Made by a program: the position numbers and the translations under genes. The notes beneath the pieces are model-generated. The model was not told the DNA's origin. It searched no databases and saw only the letters and a list, made by a program, of their open reading frames with translations. A stretch of 20,112 nucleotides of DNA from a virus: positions 1-20,112 of the IMG/VR virus record IMGVR_UViG_3300022927_000164, one strand, 5' to 3'. Positions 1-7,034 of the stretch are shown piece after piece (the first letter of the stretch is position 1; the number at the start of each line of letters is the position of its first letter).

Positions 1-1095
1 TTGTAGTGTAGTACCTTTTACAGTAAATCCATCAGCATCAGTTGCTACATACATGCCAAGTTTACGGTTTTTAGTATTAAACACCAACGCACACACAGCA
101 CCAATCAATGTCGCTGGTGCCACACTGGCAATACCATAATCAGTATCTGCTTGCTTTAGTTTAAGTTTAGCAACAATTTGATCTGCGCTCTTTTCTTTAA
201 CCTTGCGTGGCTTACGAGTTGCTTTCTGACTTGTAATAATTATATCACAAGCATCAATAATCTTTTTGTACAGTTCCAATGCCGCTTTCTTTTGAGCAGT
301 GCTATAGTGACTGTATCCTTCTTCAAGTTGTGAGATAAGATCTTGCTCTGTTTCACTGAGTTTTTTGCGTTGTGCTGGCGTAGGTAAATTGTTTACTTCA
401 TACAACTCGTCATAACACCCTTCGTAAAAACCTTTGATAATACGAGCATGATTGGCCTTGGCTTCAGCCGCTACCAATACACGATAAGCATCAAACTTTT
501 TAACAACAGCAGGATCTTGAGTTGTAATAAACTCTTCAACAACCTCTTCCAAACCTTCACTCATGTTGATAGAAGTTTCGTGCATAATTTGTTGGATAGT
601 AGGTTTGTATGCTTTTCCTTCTGCCAGTGCTTTGAGTTTTTCTTCTCGTTCTTTTTGTGCTACCAGCGGTTTACCACGTTTAATGGATTCATCAATTTCA
701 CGTTTGACAAATTCACTAACAGGGCGAAGTTCACCACTTGTGCCAGGAAGCGATGCCCAATACTCAGCCTGAGCTTCATGATAATCTGGCATGCCATCAA
801 GTAGCAGTTTAGCATAGATGCCAGCAGTGGTACTAATTATAGTAGCTGCTTTGGCGCATTTGATATCTTTTGCGCTGTATCCTTCTTTTTTCATGTAAGT
901 GTAAATAAACGCATGTAGATCAGATGCTTTAACTTCACTATAAATTTCATCTGTTGCTGCTCGACGCTTTTTATGATACTCAGCGCCACTTAGTTTGTCA
1001 GCATCTGTCCAATCAACAGTTGCTACTTTGCCTTTACGGCGGATTGCGGCACGAGCCTTTTGCTTGCGTGTTTTGCGAGGTACTGAAATAGCCAT
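1..1095 (-). CDS. Lys-rich protein of unknown function, partial (C-terminus off left edge)
   Basis: An open frame of 365 codons runs on the minus strand from ATG at 1095 to the left edge with no stop, so the C-terminus is missing. The start is supported by AGGAGT at 1101-1106, five bases upstream, and by a sigma70-like promoter at 1136-1163. The N-terminus is strongly basic (MAISVPRKTRKQKARAAIRR), which could suit nucleic-acid binding. The middle looks mostly helical and charged, with runs such as EREEKLKALAEGKAYK. The last visible part (SVAPATLIGAVCALVFNTKN) is more hydrophobic and may begin a second small domain. I see no signal peptide and recognise no catalytic motif. It is transcribed away from the late + strand genes and its promoter looks host-like, so early or middle expression is inferred. 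I do not recognise the family. Confidence 0.85.
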   Translation of the reverse strand, partial: MAISVPRKTRKQKARAAIRRKGKVATVDWTDADKLSGAEYHKKRRAATDEIYSEVKASDLHAFIYTYMKKEGYSAKDIKCAKAATIISTTAGIYAKLLLDGMPDYHEAQAEYWASLPGTSGELRPVSEFVKREIDESIKRGKPLVAQKEREEKLKALAEGKAYKPTIQQIMHETSINMSEGLEEVVEEFITTQDPAVVKKFDAYRVLVAAEAKANHARIIKGFYEGCYDELYEVNNLPTPAQRKKLSETEQDLISQLEEGYSHYSTAQKKAALELYKKIIDACDIIITSQKATRKPRKVKEKSADQIVAKLKLKQADTDYGIASVAPATLIGAVCALVFNTKNRKLGMYVATDADGFTVKGTTLQ

Positions 1096-1135
1096 AAAAT
1101 ACTCCTGTTTAGATTTTCCTTACCACTATATAGCC

Positions 1136-1163
1136 ATAATAGCATATTCTTACACTTTGTCAA
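1136..1163 (-). promoter_or_regulatory. Sigma70-like promoter for the left-edge gene
   Basis: On the minus strand a perfect -35 box TTGACA (1158-1163) is followed after 16 bp by TATTAT (1136-1141), one mismatch from the -10 consensus. Transcription would begin near 1129 and leave a leader of about 34 nt before the ATG at 1095. It lies back to back with the late-type box at 1166-1174, so only a few bases separate two promoters of different type and direction. The function is inferred from consensus match and position. Confidence 0.65.
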
Positions 1164-1165
1164 CC

Positions 1166-1174
1166 GATAAATAC
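1166..1174 (+). promoter_or_regulatory. T4-type late promoter box (GATAAATAC)
   Basis: ATAAATAC at 1167-1174 is one base from the T4 late consensus TATAAATA over the core. It sits 24 nt before the ATG at 1198. The same eight bases recur at three other gene starts in this window with matching orientation and spacing, which supports the call. T4 late promoters need only this -10 element, read by the phage late sigma factor gp55, and no -35 box is seen here. Confidence 0.6.
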
Positions 1175-1197
1175 TAGAAACTTATGAGAGGATTCCC

Positions 1198-2373
1198 ATG
1201 AATGTTATCGTTTTAACGCCTGACAGGGTTGGTAGCACCCTGTTACAGCGTTATATCACTGTTATTATGCAAGGGCATGATTACGGTAAGCCAGTAGTAA
1301 ATCTACATGAATTAACCAATGGTCTAGAAACTTACTACAACGAAGAATTTAAAAGAACTATGGTGGGGAAGCCACACCCTAGAGATGAAAATGGTGTTGG
1401 TACTTGGAGTTATCATCAGAGTTTAGATGAAATTATAACCATGTTGGATACCACTGATCATTATAAAACTAGTCGTATGGCACTGTATCATATAGTTAAT
1501 CGAAAAGACGCACCAGAAGATCAACAAAAGTTTTACAAGTATATCAATGATAATTTTTTCATTATTGCGGCGAAACGATTGAATCTATTTGAACATGCCC
1601 TAAGTTGGGTAATTAAAACTAATACAAAAAGATTCAATGCGTACAGTCATGCTGAAAAGTCTGGATTGTTTAACAAATTAGTTGCTAATGGCATTTATGT
1701 TGATGCTGAAATTTTTACAAATTATTTGAGTAGATATCTCAAGTATGAAAGATGGTTAGAAGATAACTTTAGAGTTGACAGTGTATTCAACTATGAAGAA
1801 CACATACAAGACTTAGACGCTTATGTAAGTAGTCTAGACATTTACCCAACCAAAACAGATGTTACTTTTGAAGATGTGATGGGAATGGACTTTAAAACTT
1901 GGAATACTTGTCATTACTTAATCAGTGACGGAAGTAACATTAGCAATTCTATACCTCAACTACTTAGCTCAGAAAAAAATAAAATTTTACTGGAACCGCC
2001 AAAGCAAGTAGAGCAAAATGACGACATGGAAAGACATCGTGTGCTAGGACATCTGACAGATGTAAGTGAAAGAATACAACGAACAGATTTGTCACTACCT
2101 CACCAGGAGTTTTTAGCAGAAAATCTTGGGCAGTATCATGAAATCTGTTTAAAGATGTCCGATTTTAAAAACCGCAGACTAATGGTTAGCCCAATACCAA
2201 TTAAACTAAACACCATGATGGAAAAAGCAAGTATGGTGAGAAACTTTAAAGAACTGTATGAGGCATTTCTCAAATGGTGTGTAGATGAAGATCAAGAACA
2301 CAGAATCATAACACCAGATCAATTAGATGAAAGTGTGTACAACGAACTAGATTTTTGGTATAATAAAAAATGA
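1198..2373 (+). CDS. Sulfotransferase-like protein, copy 1
   Basis: A 391-aa protein. The N-terminal strand-loop-helix (residues 4-20, IVLTPDRVGSTLLQRYI) resembles the 5'-phosphosulfate-binding loop of PAPS-dependent sulfotransferases, where a P-x-x-x-G-[ST]-[ST] type loop grips the 5'-phosphosulfate of PAPS. Residues 121-139 (FIIAAKRLNLFEHALSWVI) resemble the 3'-phosphate motif, a strand ending in Arg followed by a helix with Ser (R127, S136). Residues 218-224 or so (FNYEEH) resemble the Y-E element after the core. A conserved stretch IPIKLNTMMEKASM (333-346) is shared with the next gene and is not a standard sulfotransferase motif. The start follows GAGAGG at good spacing. The stop overlaps the next ATG by 4 bp (ATGA), implying coupled translation. 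The acceptor is unknown. Assignment rests on motifs read by eye, so another P-loop-like transferase remains possible. Confidence 0.6.
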   Translation: MNVIVLTPDRVGSTLLQRYITVIMQGHDYGKPVVNLHELTNGLETYYNEEFKRTMVGKPHPRDENGVGTWSYHQSLDEIITMLDTTDHYKTSRMALYHIVNRKDAPEDQQKFYKYINDNFFIIAAKRLNLFEHALSWVIKTNTKRFNAYSHAEKSGLFNKLVANGIYVDAEIFTNYLSRYLKYERWLEDNFRVDSVFNYEEHIQDLDAYVSSLDIYPTKTDVTFEDVMGMDFKTWNTCHYLISDGSNISNSIPQLLSSEKNKILLEPPKQVEQNDDMERHRVLGHLTDVSERIQRTDLSLPHQEFLAENLGQYHEICLKMSDFKNRRLMVSPIPIKLNTMMEKASMVRNFKELYEAFLKWCVDEDQEHRIITPDQLDESVYNELDFWYNKK

Positions 2374-3539
2374 ATGTTCTAGTGCTTACTCCTGACAGAG
2401 TTGGATCAACTTTATTACAACGTTATATTAGTATAATTATGCAATCACATAATTATGACAAGCCTGTGGTAAATTTACACGAACTCACAAACGGATTAGA
2501 ATTGTACTATAGCGAAAAGCATCAGCGTGAAATGGTGGGCAAACCTCCCACCAAGGATTCACAAGGTAATCGTTTATGGGGATATCACCAAAGTCTAGAT
2601 GAAATTATTGACATACTAGATAGGACAGATCACTATAAAACTAGCAGACTGGCATTGTATCATTTACACAACAGAAATGATGGCCTAGAAAATCAGTTAA
2701 AATTTTATGACTACATTAACAACAATTTCTATCTAATAGCAGCCAAAAGAAAGAACTTATTTGAGTACGGACTGAGTTGGATAATTCAAACTGAAAGTAA
2801 AAAGTTAAATGTGTTTACACATGCTGAAAAAGGCATAGCGTTTAATAAGGTAATGGAAAAAGGTATTGATGTTGATCAAGAAATGCTAACACAATACTTG
2901 GATACCTATCTTGAATACGAAAAATGGATTTCAGACCATTTTAATATCAATATCAACTATTACTATGAGCGTGATAGCCAAAACTTAGACGAGTTTGTAA
3001 AGAAGTTAAACATTTATCCTAACAATGAACAAGCCCATACATTTGAACAAAGTATGGGAATGGATTTTAAACTTTGGAATTCGTGTCATTACTTGTTTAG
3101 TGATACAAGCGGAATTAGCAAAGAGTCAGTTAAACTATTAGGCAACAGTAATGAAATTAAGTTGCTTGAAGCACCAGCGCAGGTAGCACAAAACCAAAAA
3201 AAAGTTACTGGTTCCAAAACATCTGATTTAATGATACGAGCTGAAAGAACAGATTTATCAGTAAATCATCAGGAATTTTTAAAGCAACATTTAGATCAGT
3301 ACAATACAGTATCTAAAAAGATGTGGGATATGAAACAGGACAGAACTCTTGTTAATCCTATACCAATTAAACTAAACACCATGATGGAAAAGGCAAGCAT
3401 GATTAACAACTACCGAGAATGCTTTGAAACATATAATAAATGGTGTGAATCCAGGAATCAACAAGATAGAATCATTGATTTTGAGCAACTAAAAGACATG
3501 GTTTTGGACGAACTTAATTTTTGGTACAGCAACAATTAA
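2370..3539 (+). CDS. Sulfotransferase-like protein, copy 2 (tandem paralogue)
   Basis: A 389-aa paralogue of the upstream gene, well over half identical by eye through the first 150 residues and similar to the end. It keeps the same PAPS-loop-like start (VLVLTPDRVGSTLLQRYI), the same Arg-helix-Ser segment (LIAAKRKNLFEYGLSWII) and the same IPIKLNTMMEKASM block (331-344). A 32-bp stretch coding the last block is identical in both copies (2194-2225 and 3360-3391), suggesting recent duplication, gene conversion or strong constraint. The gene starts inside the stop of copy 1 (ATGA overlap), and its own stop runs into a late-promoter box for the gp14-like gene. Both copies keep the putative binding residues, so neither looks degenerate; they may act on different acceptors or as a heterodimer. 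Function is inferred from motifs only. Confidence 0.6.
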   Translation: MNVLVLTPDRVGSTLLQRYISIIMQSHNYDKPVVNLHELTNGLELYYSEKHQREMVGKPPTKDSQGNRLWGYHQSLDEIIDILDRTDHYKTSRLALYHLHNRNDGLENQLKFYDYINNNFYLIAAKRKNLFEYGLSWIIQTESKKLNVFTHAEKGIAFNKVMEKGIDVDQEMLTQYLDTYLEYEKWISDHFNININYYYERDSQNLDEFVKKLNIYPNNEQAHTFEQSMGMDFKLWNSCHYLFSDTSGISKESVKLLGNSNEIKLLEAPAQVAQNQKKVTGSKTSDLMIRAERTDLSVNHQEFLKQHLDQYNTVSKKMWDMKQDRTLVNPIPIKLNTMMEKASMINNYRECFETYNKWCESRNQQDRIIDFEQLKDMVLDELNFWYSNN

Positions 3540-3547
3540 ATAAATAC
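3539..3547 (+). promoter_or_regulatory. T4-type late promoter box (AATAAATAC)
   Basis: ATAAATAC at 3540-3547 starts just after the stop codon of copy 2 and lies 20 nt before the ATG at 3567. It is identical over eight bases to the boxes at 1167, 11413 and 13340. It would give the neck genes their own late transcript in addition to read-through from 1166. Confidence 0.6.
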
Positions 3548-3566
3548 AGTATAAGGGAATGAAAGT

Positions 3567-4634
3567 ATGCCAAGACTAAGTCTTTACAAACCGTACAAAG
3601 GAAATGATTATAACTTCATGGATAAAAATATTCGTGAGCAATTTCTTATTGGCGGGACCGCGGTACATGTACATAAGTATCTAGGGCCTAAACAACAGTT
3701 AAGCACTGAAGACCCTACTGAACCCAATTATGGAAGTGGATTAGAAGTAGACCTGGAAACAGGTGTTGACATTAATCCAGAAGGTTGGATTAACGAAACA
3801 AAAGTACAAGATTTGCTATTCATGGAAAACAGAGATCGCAAATACGATCCTGATATATATGAGCTACGTGGCGTATACAATGTAAGCGATAACGACTTTG
3901 ATTTAAGCCAGTTTGGTTTATTCTTAACTAACGACACACTGTTTATTACCTTCCATATGAACGACTGTGTAGAGAAACTGGGCAGACGATTAATGCCTGG
4001 AGACGTACTAGAATTACCACATCTAAGAGATGACTTATTACTAAGCCATGAGAAAGATGCTGTAAATAAATTTTATGTTGTACAAGATGCTAGCCGCGGT
4101 AGTGAAGGATTTAGCCAAACTTGGTATCCTCATATCTGGCGTGTTAAAGTAGCACCACTTACAGATACACAAGAATACAGTGATATCCTTGGTACAGCGG
4201 ACGATCCAAACAGTCTCAAGAATGATTTGAGTAACTATAAAACAGAACTTAACATTAGTAATGCTATTGTTAAAGCGGCAGAGATTGCCGATCCAGTTGG
4301 TTTGCCATTAACAGAACATTTGTTCGGTCAAGAGCCAACTGATAATGAATATGAACACGGTGAAACACTACAACAAGGTGATCAGTTTCCTACTGATCCT
4401 AACGATGGTGATTATTTTGTAAGAACAGACTTTAAGCCAAATCGTTTATTTGTATTCCGTGGTAGTAGATGGCACCGCTTGTATGATAACATCACTGAAC
4501 AAACTTGGAGTGATAGAACATATAATGCTAGTTCGTTTATCAACAACGACGCTACAACAGTTGTTGATAATCAAGAATTTCCAGAGCGCCAACCACTTAG
4601 CCAAGTTATTAAACCCAAGAGTGATTTTGAATAA
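3567..4634 (+). CDS. 14: Neck protein, T4 gp14-like
   Basis: A 355-aa virion protein expected in the collar that joins head to tail. Similarity to T4 gp14 is seen in order: a G-x-x-V-x-x-x-x-Y segment (residues 30-39, GTAVHVHKYL); a region Q-D-L-L-F-M-E-N-R (81-89) matching the gp14 'DLIFGED' area; a beta segment with F-G-L-F-L-T-N-D (116-123); then PGDVLELPHLRDDL (144-157), matching gp14 'EGDLIYFPMDNSL', followed by KFYVVQDASRG. It is about 100 residues longer than T4 gp14. The extra C-terminus holds a GDQFPTDPNDGDYFVR...LFVFRGSRWHRL module (271-305) of a type common in phage structural proteins. An AGGG sits about nine bases upstream of the start. The stop overlaps the next start by one base (TAATG), as expected for coupled neck genes, and the gp14-gp15 order is that of T4. 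Confidence 0.75.
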   Translation: MPRLSLYKPYKGNDYNFMDKNIREQFLIGGTAVHVHKYLGPKQQLSTEDPTEPNYGSGLEVDLETGVDINPEGWINETKVQDLLFMENRDRKYDPDIYELRGVYNVSDNDFDLSQFGLFLTNDTLFITFHMNDCVEKLGRRLMPGDVLELPHLRDDLLLSHEKDAVNKFYVVQDASRGSEGFSQTWYPHIWRVKVAPLTDTQEYSDILGTADDPNSLKNDLSNYKTELNISNAIVKAAEIADPVGLPLTEHLFGQEPTDNEYEHGETLQQGDQFPTDPNDGDYFVRTDFKPNRLFVFRGSRWHRLYDNITEQTWSDRTYNASSFINNDATTVVDNQEFPERQPLSQVIKPKSDFE

Positions 4635-5989
4635 TGACACAACAGTATTTTTACGACAAACAGATTCGCAGATACATTCAACAGTTTATTAGGCTGTTTA
4701 GTGGATTCAGTGTACAAATGGGTTTGGATGATAATAAGTTACCGATTTATCAACAAGTACCAGTTCGTTATGGTGATATTAATCGCATGGCAGCACATAT
4801 AACCCGTGAAAATTCAGAGAACGTTGTAAACAGTGTTCCGTTTATTGCCTGTAGTGTTACTGGATTAGAAATGGCGTCTGATAGAAGAACTTATCAGGAT
4901 CATGTTGATAAAGTTCAAGTATTTGAAAAGAAATTAGATCAGTCTACAGGACAATATGTGAATGAGAGTGGTAACAAATATACTATTGAACGACATGCGC
5001 CTGTTCCATATAAAATGATAATGAATACTGACATCTGGACAAGTAACACAGATCAAAAACTACAGTTATTGGAACAAATATTGGTGTTGTTTAATCCAAC
5101 ACTTAACATCAGAACAAGTGATAATCCTTTTGATTGGAGTGCACTAAGTTATGTGGAAATGACTACAATGAACTGGAGTAGCAGAACAGTGGGTAGCACT
5201 ATAGATGACATTATTGATGTTAGTACACTTACATTTGAACTACCAGTGCTTATTAATCCACCAGCAAAAATTAAACAACAAAAACTTATCTATAATTTAA
5301 TCAGTGAACTATACAGTTTAGACGGCGAAGATTTAGATAACTTCCGTAACAATGAAAGTTTTGACACTACCTCTTTGAAGTATACAGTTGTAACTTTTGA
5401 AGACAGGCAAGTTAGATTTGAAAACGGCAAAGCATACTTGCTTAATAAAAACGGCCAGCCAACAGATGCGTCTGGCGCTACACTAACCTGGGAAGATGAT
5501 CTACGTCCGTTTGGTGAACTTAGAGATGGCATCAGTCAAATAAGACTACGAAAAGGAGATAATCCTGGAGATCCATCTAACGATGTTATTGGTAAACTTG
5601 AAACAGACCCAAGTAATAGTAATGCATTAATTGTTACTATTGATAACAGTACATTACCAAACAATACACTAAACGCTGTTGACGCTATTCTTAATCCACA
5701 AGCAAACTATCCAGGTGATGGTATTGTTCCTGCTCCTGTAATCGGACATCGTTACTTGTTAACACAAGACTTACCATTAGCAAACTATGGTGGACTAATA
5801 GCAAACGAAAATGATATTATTGAATATAACGGCAGTGCCTGGGTTGTTAGTTTTGATAGCAAAAATACTAGTGCTAGACATTATATACAAAATATTGCCA
5901 GCAGTGATCAACTTACCTGGGACGGCACTGAATGGACAAACAGTCACGAAGGTATATACAAGCCAGCATTCTGGCGCCTTTACATGTAA
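4634..5989 (+). CDS. 15: Tail completion / sheath stabiliser, T4 gp15-like
   Basis: A 451-aa protein matching T4 gp15, which forms the ring capping the tail tube and sheath and binds the neck. Shared features in order: an aromatic start (YFYDKQIRRYIQQFIRLFS, residues 5-23) like gp15 'YFYNSSFRRYATLMGDLFS'; a V-P-V-x-Y segment (42-46); VPYKMIMNTDIWT (124-136), matching 'SPIKMIYELSIFT'; QLLEQILVLFNP (144-155), matching 'QIVEQILPYFQP'; and LTFELPVLINPPAKI (199-213), matching 'LTFEVNGWMYPP'. T4 gp15 is 272 aa, so about 180 residues are extra. The tail contains a GHRYLLTQD...NDIIEYNGSAWVV module near residues 370-400, analogous to the one ending the gp14-like protein. The start overlaps the gp14-like stop by one base. 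In T4 the terminase genes 16 and 17 follow; here they do not. Confidence 0.8.
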   Translation: MTQQYFYDKQIRRYIQQFIRLFSGFSVQMGLDDNKLPIYQQVPVRYGDINRMAAHITRENSENVVNSVPFIACSVTGLEMASDRRTYQDHVDKVQVFEKKLDQSTGQYVNESGNKYTIERHAPVPYKMIMNTDIWTSNTDQKLQLLEQILVLFNPTLNIRTSDNPFDWSALSYVEMTTMNWSSRTVGSTIDDIIDVSTLTFELPVLINPPAKIKQQKLIYNLISELYSLDGEDLDNFRNNESFDTTSLKYTVVTFEDRQVRFENGKAYLLNKNGQPTDASGATLTWEDDLRPFGELRDGISQIRLRKGDNPGDPSNDVIGKLETDPSNSNALIVTIDNSTLPNNTLNAVDAILNPQANYPGDGIVPAPVIGHRYLLTQDLPLANYGGLIANENDIIEYNGSAWVVSFDSKNTSARHYIQNIASSDQLTWDGTEWTNSHEGIYKPAFWRLYM

Positions 5990-5998
5990 GGATTATCA

Positions 5999-6613
5999 AT
6001 GATTAAGGTAGACGGTCATGATTGTATTCATGAACTGCTTAACAATAAATCTGACAGCGCACTAGATACTATTAGAGTACTCCGTGCTAGATTAAAGCAT
6101 ACTGATAGCGTGTGTGTAGAAATTACTTTTATGAATTTAGAAGTAGTTAAAAATGGACTGCTTGACGAATTGTATGCTGATTATCCAAATATCAAATACG
6201 CATTACTATACCGTACTCCCAAAGAATATCTGGATCCAAACTACGGATTAAATAGTGGTATACTAAGTTTTAATGAGTGGAAAGAAAATTTAGATCATCC
6301 TATAAAAACACAGTTTGTTAATTTATCAAACATAATGGAAGCCAAAACTATGACAAGAGACACTTGGCGGGCGGCTTATGATCATATTGCTAACTTATTT
6401 TGGCCTATTAACAACAATATGCCACTATACTTTGAGTACAACGAACATGAGCCAAATATCTATCATAGATTTTATCAGGTACTAAAAAAGTATAATCCTA
6501 ACTTTACAGTCGAGGAATACCATGATCGCATCAGTAAGAATCTAAAAGAGTATCCACAAATAATTGAAACTGTCAAAAACGAAATTAACAGTTGGGATTT
6601 TACAGATGATTGA
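5999..6613 (+). CDS. Unknown 204-aa protein, possibly a degenerate sulfotransferase relative
   Basis: The start ATG at 5999 is preceded by AAGGA (5988-5992), which overlaps the gp15-like stop, so the gene belongs to the same transcript. I do not recognise it with certainty. Some segments recall the C-terminal two thirds of sulfotransferases: IKYALLYRTPKEYL (65-78) resembles the strand-Arg-helix of the 3'-phosphate site, and MPLYFEYNEHEP (141-152) followed by a helix resembles the Y-E element. There is no P-loop-like start, so if related it has lost the 5'-phosphosulfate site. Its last 8 bases overlap the Nudix start (ATGATTGA). It has no signal peptide or membrane segment. A role next to the two sulfotransferase-like proteins is a guess from motif and proximity. 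Confidence 0.8.
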   Translation: MIKVDGHDCIHELLNNKSDSALDTIRVLRARLKHTDSVCVEITFMNLEVVKNGLLDELYADYPNIKYALLYRTPKEYLDPNYGLNSGILSFNEWKENLDHPIKTQFVNLSNIMEAKTMTRDTWRAAYDHIANLFWPINNNMPLYFEYNEHEPNIYHRFYQVLKKYNPNFTVEEYHDRISKNLKEYPQIIETVKNEINSWDFTDD

Positions 6614-7034
6614 AGCAAGTGGTTGTTTATTTTTAAGTAGTGATACTGGTAGAGTTATGCTACAACAACGAAGTGGAGATACCAGTCATCCTCGCACCTG
6701 GGGATTTTTTGGTGGTAAGAGTGAGGGTAAGGAACGCCCTATTGATACTCTATTAAGAGAATTAGAAGAAGAAATTGGAATGGTGCCTGATATACAAAAA
6801 GTATATCCGCTAAACAAATTTACCAGCCCTGATAAACAATTTGTATATAATACGTTTGTTGTAGAAGTAGTACAAGAATTTATACCGCAATTAAACAATG
6901 AAAGTGATGGATTTTGTTGGGTTAAGATAGGTAATTGGCCGCGTCCATTACATAACGGAGCAAAGGCTCAGTTATTCAACAGACAAATTATTAAAAAAAT
7001 TCGTACAATCTATAGTAATCTTAACCAGCAGTAA
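6606..7034 (+). CDS. Nudix hydrolase
   Basis: A 142-aa protein, the usual size of a single Nudix domain. The Nudix box is complete at residues 37-59: G37, E43, then REL-E-EE-I-G-M with R51, E52, E55, E56 and G58, which fits G-x5-E-x7-R-E-U-x-E-E-x-G-U. The glutamates bind the divalent metal that drives hydrolysis of a nucleoside diphosphate linked to another group. The preceding TWGFFGGK strand is typical. The frame is open 42 bases further upstream, but ATG at 6606 fits the domain start and overlaps the previous stop by 8 bp, suggesting translational coupling. Substrate cannot be read from sequence: nucleotide sugars, ADP-ribose, dinucleoside polyphosphates or oxidised nucleotides are all known in the superfamily. 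T4 also carries a Nudix enzyme (NudE). The gene ends 14 bp inside the oppositely oriented gene at 7021. Confidence 0.9.
   Translation: MIEASGCLFLSSDTGRVMLQQRSGDTSHPRTWGFFGGKSEGKERPIDTLLRELEEEIGMVPDIQKVYPLNKFTSPDKQFVYNTFVVEVVQEFIPQLNNESDGFCWVKIGNWPRPLHNGAKAQLFNRQIIKKIRTIYSNLNQQ

Noticed and set aside
448-1177. Short + strand open frames at 448, 563 and 995
   Set aside because: They lie antisense to the well-supported minus strand gene at 1-1095 and lack ribosome sites and recognisable sequence.
6564-6605. Longer N-terminus for the Nudix protein
   Set aside because: The extra 14 residues lie inside the upstream gene and do not fit the domain; ATG at 6606 gives the usual Nudix length and a coupled overlap.
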